From contig CAITBU010000183.1 in NCBI GenBank assembly GCA_903890595.1, forward strand, positions 1-8,092: 8,092 nt of DNA. Direction: 5' to 3'. The stretch's first letter is position 1. Every line of letters begins with the position of its first letter. The notes under the pieces were generated by a model that saw only the letters and a list, made by a program, of their open reading frames with translations, did not search any database and was not told where the DNA came from. The stretch comes from an uncultured Holophagaceae bacterium (GTDB taxonomy: Bacteria > Acidobacteriota > Holophagae > Holophagales > Holophagaceae). Below are positions 1 through 5,730 of the stretch, one piece after another. Made by a program: the position numbers and the translations under genes.

Positions 1-94
1 CGATGCCCCGGGCCTCGGCCCACTGGCGGGCGAAGCGACCCTTGTTGCCCCCGGGACCGGAGGAGAAGCCGTGCAGGTAGACGAGGTCGGTCAT
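1..94 (-). CDS. alpha/beta hydrolase (YqiA/esterase-like), N-terminal fragment
   Basis: Only the first 31 codons are in the window; the gene continues past position 1. Read on the minus strand from an ATG at 94-92, the protein begins MTDLVYLHGFSSGPGGNKG. The short beta strand followed by YLHGF.SGP..NK is the oxyanion-hole region (HGF) at the start of small alpha/beta hydrolases of the YqiA/YcfP esterase type. The catalytic Ser, Asp and His lie outside the window, so the substrate cannot be judged. It is on the same strand as the HU gene, but 166 noncoding bases with a strong hairpin lie between them, so it probably has its own promoter. Family call is fairly secure; the specific enzyme is unknown. 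Confidence 0.7.
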   Translation of the reverse strand, partial: MTDLVYLHGFSSGPGGNKGRFARQWAEARGI

Positions 95-154
95 GGAGAC
101 AGGATGACGCAGGTGGGGGTGGGGTGTCCTCCGACAAGCGGTTGTCCATGATGC

Positions 155-180
155 AGAAGGCCGCCCAATGGCGGCCTTCT
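155..180 (-). terminator. perfect 10-bp hairpin, probable terminator of the rplI-HU unit
   Basis: AGAAGGCCGC at 155-164 and GCGGCCTTCT at 171-180 are exact reverse complements around a 6-base loop. The hairpin lies 80 bases past the HU stop codon and before the hydrolase start, where a minus-strand terminator is expected. Only a weak T-tract follows (the T-rich end is part of the stem), so termination efficiency is uncertain. A second small inverted repeat, CGCGCC/GGCGCG at 224-238, lies closer to the HU stop. The rest of 95-260 shows no coding signal. Confidence 0.6.
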
Positions 181-260
181 CGATGCTCCTGGCATAACCT
201 CCTCGCCGGGTCCCGACTTCGGGCGCGCCACTGGCGCGTCCTCCGTCACCCGGCGGTCGG

Positions 261-557
261 TTACATTTGATCCTTGAGGCCCTTGGCAGTCTTGAAGACG
301 ACTTTGCGGCCGGCGGGGATCTTGATGCTCTCGCCGGTCTTGGGGTTGCGGCCCATCTTCTCCTTGGTGGCGCGGACTTCGAAGGTCCCCACACCGAAGA
401 GGTTGACGCGGTTGCCGGCCAGGAGGGTGTCGACGATGTGGTCGCGCACGCCGTCCAGGATGGACTTGGCGCGGGCCTTGGAGAGGTCCTGGGCGCCGGC
501 GAGGTTGGCGGCGAGCTCGGCAATGCCGAGGGTATCGGGCTTGGTGGTTTTGGCCAT
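261..557 (-). CDS. HU-family DNA-binding protein
   Basis: This 98-residue protein matches the usual length of HU/IHF subunits (about 90-100). It acts as a dimer that bends DNA without strong sequence preference and helps organise the nucleoid, replication and repair. The N-terminal half (residues 8-48) is the alpha-helical dimerisation region. The family signature runs from G55 to about G75 (GVGTFEVR, then GRNPKTG), with the arm-tip RNP at 70-72 whose proline intercalates into DNA. The C-terminus IPAGRKVVFKTAKGLKDQM is typical HU. The ATG at 557 has AAGGAG (564-569, read on the minus strand) 6 bases upstream. It lies 102 bases downstream of rplI on the same strand. The spacer is very GC-rich with small hairpins (589-601, 616-631) and no recognisable -10, so read-through from rplI is plausible. 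HU, rather than IHF-alpha or IHF-beta, is an inference. Confidence 0.93.
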   Translation of the reverse strand: MAKTTKPDTLGIAELAANLAGAQDLSKARAKSILDGVRDHIVDTLLAGNRVNLFGVGTFEVRATKEKMGRNPKTGESIKIPAGRKVVFKTAKGLKDQM

Positions 558-659
558 GGTGGGCTCCTTGAGATGGGAGGGGCGGAGACCCGGCTGCCGG
601 GCTTCCGCCAGGCCTGGACCCAGGGGGGTCCGGCCGGGTGGGATGGGTGGGACCGCTGA

Positions 660-1109
660 CTACTCGGTGGTGGCGGCGCTGACTTCGAGGGTGACCTTGG
701 CGTGCACGCCGGTGTAGAGGCGCACATCCACGGTGTAGGTGCCGGCATCCTTGACGTGGGGCACGGTGATGTCCCGGCGATCAAGGGTGAAGCCCTTGGC
801 CTTGAACATCTCGGCCACATCGGCGTTGGTGACGGAACCGAAGAGGTGACCACCCTCGCCGGCCTTCTTGGCCACGGCCAGGCTCACAGCCTCAAGCTTC
901 TCGCACAGGCTCTTGGCATCTGCCAGTTCCTTGGCGTGCAGCTTCTCGGCCCGGACCTTCTCGAGCTCGATCTGGCGCTTGTTGCCGGCGGTGACGGGCA
1001 GGGCCATCTTGCGGGGGAGGAGGAAGTTGCGGGCATAGCCGTCTTTGACATTGACGACATCGCCGCGCACGCCGAGATGGGTGACGTTCTCGATGAGGAG
1101 GATCTCCAC
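660..1109 (-). CDS. rplI: 50S ribosomal protein L9
   Basis: This 149-residue protein is the length of full L9 (E. coli 149). L9 binds 23S rRNA near the L1 stalk base and helps maintain reading frame. The N-terminal rRNA-binding domain (1-40) carries the L9 signature GVRGDVVNVKDGYARNFLLP at about 13-32. A long charged connecting helix follows (41-75). The C-terminal domain (about 77-147) starts at GEGGHLFGSVTNADVAEM and continues with the LDRRDI strand. The start is GTG at 1109-1107; the protein begins MEILLIENV as expected, and GGAG sits 5 bases upstream. In many bacteria rplI ends the rpsF-(ssb)-rpsR operon. Here the upstream neighbour is a divergent PilZ gene, so rplI has been separated from rpsF/rpsR and should have its own promoter and leader. 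The gene downstream is HU. Confidence 0.97.
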   Translation of the reverse strand: MEILLIENVTHLGVRGDVVNVKDGYARNFLLPRKMALPVTAGNKRQIELEKVRAEKLHAKELADAKSLCEKLEAVSLAVAKKAGEGGHLFGSVTNADVAEMFKAKGFTLDRRDITVPHVKDAGTYTVDVRLYTGVHAKVTLEVSAATTE

Positions 1110-1177
1110 GGGGACTCCAATGGATAAAAAGATGGTGCGGCCAGCGCCAACAGCTCGCGTTGTCCCCGCTTGGGTGA

Positions 1178-1235
1178 GACGGCGTCATGCGCCGTCAGGG
1201 TCGGTCCCACTGGGGCCGCCCTGTCCCCCGGTGGG
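1178..1235 (-). promoter_or_regulatory. potential structured 5' leader of rplI (two hairpins)
   Basis: Two inverted repeats lie in the rplI upstream region. GACGGCG/CGCCGTC (1178-1184 and 1190-1196) forms a perfect 7-bp stem with a 5-base loop. CCCACTGGGG/CCCCGGTGGG (1206-1215 and 1226-1235) forms a 10-bp stem with a 10-base loop. The latter has one G-U pair in plus-strand RNA and one A/C mismatch in minus-strand (rplI) RNA. TCGG (1201-1204) and CCGA (1242-1245) could extend the second stem outward. It could be an rplI mRNA leader, or an attenuating or protein-binding element. That role is inferred from position only; in GC-rich DNA some pairing is expected by chance. Confidence 0.35.
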
Positions 1236-1256
1236 TTCAGGCCGATCAGAAAATCC

Positions 1257-1285
1257 AGTCTAGCGTGGGAACGCCCGATACCCAA
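1257..1285 (-). promoter_or_regulatory. candidate sigma70-type promoter for rplI
   Basis: Read on the minus strand, TTGGGT (1285-1280) and TAGACT (1262-1257) are spaced by 17 bases. They match the -35 and -10 consensus at 3/6 and 4/6 positions. Transcription would begin near 1250, giving a leader of about 140 bases that contains both hairpins. The match is weak. Confidence 0.3.
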
Positions 1286-1314
1286 GGATGGATTCCCAAG
1301 AGACCGGAGCCTGA

Positions 1315-1686
1315 ATGACCAACCCCCAAGACCGCCGCCTCGCCCGCCGAGCGATCCTGGGCGCCGAGCACGCCATCTCCTTCCGGCTCAAGGGACGGGA
1401 CTACCGCGAGGTCCGCATCACCAACCTGAGCCCCGGGGGGTGTTTCGCCCTGGTCCCGGCCGGAGACGCCGGGCGCTTCACCCGGGGCTCCACCCTGGAG
1501 GACCTGATCCTGGAGCACCCCGACCTGCCCAAGGGTCCGATCTCCGCCGTGGTGTCCTATGTGCTGGGTGGGCACACCGGGGAGGAACCCCTCGACCTGG
1601 TGGGCATCGGCATCCAGTTCCTGGGCATGGCCCCGGCTGAGCAGACGGGCCTGCAGGCCTGGGTGAACCAGCCCCTGGCCCCCTGA
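1315..1686 (+). CDS. single-domain PilZ protein (putative c-di-GMP receptor)
   Basis: This 123-residue protein is essentially one PilZ domain. PilZ domains bind cyclic di-GMP and pass the signal to motility, adhesion or polysaccharide machinery by protein contact. Both binding motifs are present: an RxxxR at residues 7-12 (RRLARR) and NLSPGG at 37-42, matching [D/N]xSxxG. Their spacing is normal. The barrel strands continue to GIGIQFLGM near residues 98-106, with an amphipathic tail after it. No second domain, signal peptide or membrane segment is visible, so it is cytosolic and probably acts as an adaptor. The ATG has GGAG (1306-1309) 5 bases upstream. It is divergent from rplI and convergent with the aminotransferase (12 bases between stop codons), so neighbours do not reveal its target. 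Ligand binding is inferred from motifs. Confidence 0.87.
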   Translation: MTNPQDRRLARRAILGAEHAISFRLKGRDYREVRITNLSPGGCFALVPAGDAGRFTRGSTLEDLILEHPDLPKGPISAVVSYVLGGHTGEEPLDLVGIGIQFLGMAPAEQTGLQAWVNQPLAP

Positions 1687-1698
1687 TCCTGGTTTGCC

Positions 1699-2826
1699 TC
1701 AGCTCCGGCCGAAGAAGCCGAGGATGGCGGTAGCCACCTCTTCCCGCATGGCGGCGGTCATCTCGGGGTAGACCGGGAGGCTGAGCACCTCCTTGGCGGC
1801 CCGCTCGGACTCCGGCAGCTGCCCGGTCTGGTAGCCCAGGGGGGCGAAGCAGGGCTGCTCGTGGAGGCAGATGGGGTAGTAGATGGCGCAGCCGATGCCC
1901 CGCTCCCGGAGGTGGGCCTGCAGGCCGTCGCGCCGACCACCCGGGACCCGGATGGTGAACTGGTTGTAGATGTGGCGGCCTTCGGGGACCACTTCCTGGG
2001 GCAGGACGGCCTCGTCAGCGGTGAGGCCCTGCATGCGCTCCAGGTACCAGGCGGCGTGGGCGCGGCGACCCTCGTGCCAGCTGTCCAGCATGGGCAGCTT
2101 GGCCCGCAGGACCAGGGCCTGGAACTCATCCATGCGCCCGTTCATGCCCACCTCGTGGTGCATGTAGACCGGCTCCATGCCGTGGACGCGGATGCGGCGG
2201 ACCCGGGCGGCCAGAGCAGCGTCATCCCGGATGGCCGTCATGCCGGCATCACCGAAGGCACCCAGGTTCTTGGTGGGGTAGAAGCTGTAGGCCGTCATGT
2301 CCCCGAACTGGCCGGCGGACTTGCCCCAGCCCTTGGCGCCCAGGCTCTGGCAGGCGTCCTCGATGACGGGGATGCCGTGCTTGGCGGCCACGGCCATGAT
2401 CCCCGGCATGTCCGCCAGCTGACCGAAGAGGTGCACGGGCATGATGGCCTTGGTGCGCGGGGTGATGGCCGCCTCCACCAGGGCTGCGCTGGCATTGAAG
2501 GTGGCTGGATCCAGGTCGATGAAGACGGGCTTGGCACCCACGCGGGAGACCACGCCGGCGGTGGCGAAGAAGGTGAAGCTGGGCACGATCACCTCGTCCC
2601 CGGCGCCAATGCCCAGGGCCATGAGGGCCGCCAGCTGCGCGTCGGTGCCACTGGACATGCCCACCGCATGGGCGGCACCGGCATAGGCGGAGATCTCGGC
2701 CTCGAGGCCCTTCACGTTCTCGCCCAGGATGAAGGAAGAGCGGTCGATGAGACCCGAGAGGCCCTCCAGCACCCGCGCCTTCACAGCGGCATTCTGCGGC
2801 GCAAGCTCAAGCATCGGAACAGGCAT
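1699..2826 (-). CDS. DegT/DnrJ/EryC1/StrS-family nucleotide-sugar aminotransferase
   Basis: At 375 residues this is normal length for the PLP-dependent fold-type I family that transfers an amino group, usually from glutamate, to keto-sugar nucleotides for O-antigen, capsule or glycan synthesis. The N-terminus LELAPQNAAVKARVLEGL resembles WbpE/FdtB-type members. Visible motifs are SSGTDA (58-63, phosphate contact), PSFTFFATA (82-90), VIEDACQSLGA (154-164, with D157 expected to hold the PLP ring nitrogen and Q160), and SFYPTKNLGAFGDAG (181-195). K186 is the expected Schiff-base lysine. The IYYPICLHEQP stretch toward the C-terminus is a substrate-loop motif of the family. ATG 2826 has GGAGG (2831-2835) 4 bases away; the internal Met5 lacks such a site. 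No glycosyltransferase or sugar-nucleotide gene is next to it, so the sugar cannot be assigned. Confidence 0.92.
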   Translation of the reverse strand: MPVPMLELAPQNAAVKARVLEGLSGLIDRSSFILGENVKGLEAEISAYAGAAHAVGMSSGTDAQLAALMALGIGAGDEVIVPSFTFFATAGVVSRVGAKPVFIDLDPATFNASAALVEAAITPRTKAIMPVHLFGQLADMPGIMAVAAKHGIPVIEDACQSLGAKGWGKSAGQFGDMTAYSFYPTKNLGAFGDAGMTAIRDDAALAARVRRIRVHGMEPVYMHHEVGMNGRMDEFQALVLRAKLPMLDSWHEGRRAHAAWYLERMQGLTADEAVLPQEVVPEGRHIYNQFTIRVPGGRRDGLQAHLRERGIGCAIYYPICLHEQPCFAPLGYQTGQLPESERAAKEVLSLPVYPEMTAAMREEVATAILGFFGRS

Positions 2827-2849
2827 GGGGCCTCCATTTCACGCGGGCC

Positions 2850-2858
2850 AGTATGGCA
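2850..2858 (-). promoter_or_regulatory. possible extended -10 element for the aminotransferase gene
   Basis: On the minus strand the sequence reads TGC-CATACT, a TGn-type extended -10 with 4/6 consensus positions. It lies about 25 bases before the start codon, which would give a short leader holding the GGAGG site. No convincing -35 is seen at the normal distance. Confidence 0.25.
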
Positions 2859-2914
2859 TCGGATTTAGCCCCAATCCGTCACATTGACAGGGCGGGAAAC
2901 GATCTAAAAACTGG

Positions 2915-2984
2915 AACCACGAAGACAGGAAGACCACGAAGGACAACGTCTTCTTTCTTCGTGGTCTTCGTGGTCTTCGTGGTT
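2915..2984. repeat. CCACGAAG/CTTCGTGG repeat forming a long imperfect hairpin
   Basis: CCACGAAG occurs at 2917-2924 and 2934-2941, and its reverse complement CTTCGTGG at 2957-2964, 2966-2973 and 2975-2982. The inverted copies are 9-base tandem units with a T joiner. The outer halves pair almost fully: AACCACGAAGAC (2915-2926) is complementary to the end of the right arm, and ACCACGAAG (2933-2941) to its start. Between them AGGAAG faces CACGAAG as the only mismatch. The loop is about 15 bases. Read from lysS, the hairpin is followed by CCAGTTTTT (2913-2905), so it could serve as the lysS terminator. Similar degenerate CACGAAG repeats are, to my knowledge, scattered between genes of several unrelated bacteria. 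Origin unknown. Confidence 0.75.
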
Positions 2985-3024
2985 AATTTCTTATCCCCAC
3001 ACGAGCACCAGCGCCAGCCTGGGG

Positions 3025-3039
3025 GTCTTCGTGGTTAAT
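3025..3039 (-). repeat. further copy of the repeat containing the lysS stop codon
   Basis: GTCTTCGTGGTTAAT at 3025-3039 is identical over 15 bases to 2973-2987. On the minus strand it reads ATTAACCACGAAGAC. The TAA inside it (3037-3035) is the stop codon of lysS. The two copies are 37 bases apart and are followed by different sequence. The element therefore begins at, or has spread into, the very end of the coding region. Confidence 0.8.
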
Positions 3040-4558
3040 CCGTCTTTTCAGCTGATTCCAAAGCCTCACTGGGCTTGATGGGGCGCATGAGGGGGAAGAG
3101 GATGACGTCGCGGATGCTCTGGCTGTTGGTGAGCAGCATGACCATGCGGTCGATGCCGATGCCTTCGCCGCCGGTGGGCGGGAAGCCGTGCTCCAGGCTG
3201 GTGATGAAGTCCTGGTCCAGCAGCATGGCCTCGTCGTTGCCGGCCTCGCGCTCGTCCATCTGGGCCTGGAAGCGGGCCATCTGGTCCACGGGGTCGTTCA
3301 GCTCGGAGTAGGCGTTGGCGATCTCCATGCCGCCGATGAACAGCTCGAAGCGGTCCACGAAGTTCTCATCGCCCTCCAGGGTCTTGGTGAGGGGTGACAG
3401 CTCCAGCGGGTAGTCCGTGATGAACGTGGGCTGGAGCAGCTGCTTCTCGGCGTAGTGCTCGAAGAGGTCCCCCAGCAGCATGCCGGCGGACTTGGTGGCG
3501 GCGTCCTCAATGTGGACGGTCTGCGCCAGCGCGAGGATCTGGGCAGCATCGTCCAGCAGGGCGCGATCAATGGCGCCGTACTCGGCGATGGCGTCCTTCA
3601 TGGAGAGGCGGCGGAAGGGCGCAGCGTAGGAGATGGTCTGCTCGCCCCAGGGCAGCTGCTCGGAACCCATGACTTCCCGGGCGACGGTGCTGAGCAGGTT
3701 CTCCGTGAGGGCCATCATGTCCCGCAGGTCGCTGCCGGCCTCGTACATCTCCATCATGGTGAACTCGGGGTTGTGGCGGACGCTCAGCCCCTCGTTGCGG
3801 AAGTTGCGGTTGATCTCGAAGACCTTCTCGAAGCCGCCCACGATGAGGCGCTTCAGGTACAGCTCCGGGGCGATGCGGAGGTAGAGGTCCATGTCCAAAG
3901 CGTTGTGGTGGGTGGTGAAGGGCCGGGCCGTGGCCCCACCGGGGATGGGCTGCATCATGGGGGTCTCGACCTCCAGGTAGCCCTGGTCCTCCATGTAGCG
4001 CCGCACGGCACTGACGATGCGGGAGCGGGTCTGGAAGGTCTTGAGCACATCCCCGTTGGAGATGAGGTCCAGGTAGCGCTGGCGGTAGCGCTGCTCCTTG
4101 TCCTGCAGACCGTGCCACTTCTCCGGCAGGGGCAGCAGGGCCTTCGATAGGAACTGGATCGCCTTCACCCGCACGCTCAGCTCCCCGGTGCGGGTGCGCA
4201 TGAGGGGGCCGGTGACGCTGATGAAGTCGCCCATGTCCAGGAGCTTCAGGACGTCCCAGCCCGGCTCGGCCACGTCGTCCCGGCGGAAGAAGGCCTGGAC
4301 CTTCTCGCCGTTCTCCGTGAGGTGGGCGAAGACGCTCTTGCCCATCTCGCGGATGGTGAGGATGCGCCCCATGACCGACACGCTCTCACCCAGGGCCTCC
4401 AGCTTCTCGTTGGGCCAGGCTTCGGCGTCGGCATAGGTGGCGGCCAGCCCGGCGATGGTGTGACTGCGCTGGGCCTTGCGGGGCCAGGGGTCCACACCGA
4501 GGGCCTTGAGCTTCTCAAGCTTCTCGAGGCGCACGTCACGATACTGGTTGGGCTGCAT
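3035..4558 (-). CDS. lysS: lysine--tRNA ligase, class II
   Basis: Class II lysyl-tRNA synthetase charges tRNA-Lys with lysine using ATP. At 507 residues it has the normal length. The anticodon-binding OB fold lies at about 58-137 (SVMGRILTIREMGKSVFAHL). Motif 1 is around 187-206 (YLEVETPMMQPIPGGA). Motif 2 is FRNEGLSVRHNPEFT at 253-267, with R253 contacting ATP. Motif 3 is GGEGIGIDRMVML at 463-475, with R471. The segment at about 363-382 is present, so the core looks intact. The start is ATG 4558; an SD-like GGGAG lies immediately upstream within a palindrome (4559-4568). It ends at a TAA inside a repeat copy. It follows the outer-membrane gene by 37 bases on the same strand and may be co-transcribed with it, although no functional link is evident. 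Confidence 0.98.
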   Translation of the reverse strand: MQPNQYRDVRLEKLEKLKALGVDPWPRKAQRSHTIAGLAATYADAEAWPNEKLEALGESVSVMGRILTIREMGKSVFAHLTENGEKVQAFFRRDDVAEPGWDVLKLLDMGDFISVTGPLMRTRTGELSVRVKAIQFLSKALLPLPEKWHGLQDKEQRYRQRYLDLISNGDVLKTFQTRSRIVSAVRRYMEDQGYLEVETPMMQPIPGGATARPFTTHHNALDMDLYLRIAPELYLKRLIVGGFEKVFEINRNFRNEGLSVRHNPEFTMMEMYEAGSDLRDMMALTENLLSTVAREVMGSEQLPWGEQTISYAAPFRRLSMKDAIAEYGAIDRALLDDAAQILALAQTVHIEDAATKSAGMLLGDLFEHYAEKQLLQPTFITDYPLELSPLTKTLEGDENFVDRFELFIGGMEIANAYSELNDPVDQMARFQAQMDEREAGNDEAMLLDQDFITSLEHGFPPTGGEGIGIDRMVMLLTNSQSIRDVILFPLMRPIKPSEALESAEKTD

Positions 4559-4568
4559 GGGAGCTCCC
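4559..4568 (-). promoter_or_regulatory. lysS: palindromic Shine-Dalgarno region of lysS
   Basis: GGGAGCTCCC is a perfect 10-base palindrome directly abutting the lysS ATG and containing the only SD-like GGGAG. Spacing from GGAG to ATG is about 5 bases. With no loop it cannot form an intramolecular hairpin of full length; it could pair with another copy or be coincidental. Confidence 0.45.
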
Positions 4569-4595
4569 GCACGAATCCTCTAGATTACAGCCTGC

Positions 4596-5561
4596 TCAGC
4601 GATCGCCGAAGGTGTAAGCCACGAAGCCCGTGATGTCCGGGGCGACGAAGGTGCCGGCCTCTTCGCTGAAGCCGAAGCGCCAGCGGGGCAGGCGGGTGTG
4701 GCGGAAGGTCCAGTGCTGCTGCCAGCCGGCGGGGTCCAGGCGCGTGAGGCCCACCTTATAGGGGCTGCCGGCGTAGCCCACGCTGACCTCGACCCCCAGA
4801 CCCGAGAGCAGCCCCGGACCGTCCCCCACCCAGCCCACGGTGCCCCAGGCCCGGTTGAAGGCCGTGCGGTCCATGACCAGCCGTAGGGGGCTGTCCTTGG
4901 GGAGGCCCAGGACCACCCGCTCCACCTGGGTGGCCAGGCGCCAGGGGCCAAGTTTCTTCCAGGCCGCGGCCCCCACCATCCCATCGGTGCTGCCACTGCC
5001 CGAGAAGTCCGCCTGCTTCCCCGTGGGCAGCTGCACCGAGGCCCCCACCCGGCCGCCGGCATCCCGGGTGCCGAAGGGCAGGACCCAGGCCAGGTCCAGG
5101 TCCATGAGGGCCACCCCGGGTCGGGACAGGTCGCCGATGACCCGGCCATCCCGCTCCAGGTGGTAGGCCAGGCGGTTCTTGGGGGCGTCCAGGCGACCCC
5201 CCTGGGGCAGGTGGAACAGGGTGTGCCAGCTGACCATGGCCTGGTCGGCGATGCCCCCGGACCGGGAGGCCACCCGCACCCGCACATTGAACCGACCCGG
5301 CCCGGCCTGGGTGGCCCAGTCCCCCGTGAGCTGCCACTCCTCCCCGTCGAGGCGGGCGAAGGTCCGGCGGTCGGCGCTGCGCTCCAGGTCTGGCCGCAGC
5401 ATCTGGCTGGTGGCCTCCAGCGCCACCTCGGTGACTCCTTCCGGCAGGGGCTCCGGGAACCCCGCAAACCAGGCCACCCGGTTGGGCCGAGGGGTCTCCT
5501 GGGCTGCCAGTCCGGTGGCGACCAAGGCCAGTCCGATTACCCAATGATTGACGCAGGTCAC
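4596..5561 (-). CDS. exported, probably outer-membrane protein (DUF3187-like)
   Basis: This is 321 residues from the chosen GTG at 5561. A longer frame from ATG 5654 would add 31 residues, but GTG 5561 has GGGAGG (5568-5573) 6 bases upstream and places a hydrophobic segment (VIGLALVATGLAA, about residues 8-20) at the N-terminus as a signal peptide. Its n-region lacks Lys/Arg, which is unusual, so the upstream start is not excluded. The mature part has many short alternating beta-like stretches, a LPTGKQADFSGSGSTDG segment near 178-194, GFSEEAGTFVAPD near 297-309, and a C-terminal aromatic-rich YTFGDR. These features resemble DUF3187, a family of unknown function with an outer-membrane beta-barrel look. 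The localisation is inferred. It precedes lysS on the same strand and is divergent from gltA. Confidence 0.6.
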   Translation of the reverse strand: MTCVNHWVIGLALVATGLAAQETPRPNRVAWFAGFPEPLPEGVTEVALEATSQMLRPDLERSADRRTFARLDGEEWQLTGDWATQAGPGRFNVRVRVASRSGGIADQAMVSWHTLFHLPQGGRLDAPKNRLAYHLERDGRVIGDLSRPGVALMDLDLAWVLPFGTRDAGGRVGASVQLPTGKQADFSGSGSTDGMVGAAAWKKLGPWRLATQVERVVLGLPKDSPLRLVMDRTAFNRAWGTVGWVGDGPGLLSGLGVEVSVGYAGSPYKVGLTRLDPAGWQQHWTFRHTRLPRWRFGFSEEAGTFVAPDITGFVAYTFGDR

Positions 5562-5567
5562 GGCAAA

Positions 5568-5573
5568 CCTCCC
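5568..5573 (-). promoter_or_regulatory. ribosome binding site deciding the GTG start at 5561
   Basis: Read on the minus strand this is GGGAGG, followed by 6 bases and then GTG. It supports the shorter start for the outer-membrane gene over the in-frame ATG at 5654, which lies far upstream in the divergent intergenic region and would leave the signal peptide internal. Confidence 0.65.
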
Positions 5574-5602
5574 AGGCTCTAGTCTTATTCTGCTTGGACG
5601 GC

Positions 5603-5630
5603 CAGGTCCGGTGAAATATTCCAGGACCTG
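5603..5630. promoter_or_regulatory. inverted repeat CAGGTCC-N14-GGACCTG, possible operator
   Basis: CAGGTCC (5603-5609) and GGACCTG (5624-5630) are exact 7-base inverted half-sites around 14 bases containing the AT-rich GAAATATTCC. The element sits between two divergent genes, about 37 bases upstream of the candidate gltA -10 and about 41 bases from the start of the outer-membrane gene. The centre-to-centre spacing of 21 bases equals two helical turns, suiting a dimeric regulator. The role is inferred from placement. Confidence 0.35.
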
Positions 5631-5666
5631 CGTCACGGATTCCAAGAAACCCATAGACGATACCCC

Positions 5667-5672
5667 TATGAT
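5667..5672 (+). promoter_or_regulatory. gltA: candidate -10 box for gltA
   Basis: TATGAT matches the sigma70 -10 consensus at 5 of 6 positions in the locally AT-rich stretch before gltA; an overlapping alternative is TTTAAT at 5675-5680. No good -35 box exists at 16-18 bases upstream, so an activator-dependent promoter is possible. Transcription would start near 5680, a leader of about 50 bases. Confidence 0.35.
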
Positions 5673-5720
5673 GATTTAATTCTGCTCGCCACCCGTTTCA
5701 CCCCCAACACCCCCATCCAT

Positions 5721-5724
5721 GGAG
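5721..5724 (+). promoter_or_regulatory. gltA: ribosome binding site deciding the gltA start at 5731
   Basis: GGAG lies 6 bases before ATG 5731. The in-frame ATG at 5719 overlaps this GGAG and has only C-rich sequence upstream. The downstream ATG is therefore the likely start. Confidence 0.75.
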
Positions 5725-5730
5725 TCAGTC

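Noticed and set aside
1861..2868. A 335-codon plus-strand frame opposite the aminotransferase gene
   Set aside because: Antisense shadow of a clear DegT-family gene, with biased G/H/A/V composition and no family motifs.
2853..3038. A 61-codon plus-strand frame through the CCACGAAG repeat, with an FFVVFVVFVVNF stretch that looks membrane-like
   Set aside because: The hydrophobic run is just the translation of the tandem CTTCGTGGT units; no SD was seen and the frame overlaps the lysS end.
2915..3039. Possible CRISPR array from the repeated CCACGAAG units
   Set aside because: Units are only 8-9 bases, in both orientations, and lack regular spacers; no cas genes are present.
3455..4150. A 231-codon plus-strand frame opposite lysS
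   Set aside because: Shadow of the lysS coding strand; no credible protein features.
5719..5730. Upstream in-frame ATG of citrate synthase giving four extra residues
   Set aside because: No SD precedes it, whereas GGAG sits 6 bases before ATG 5731.
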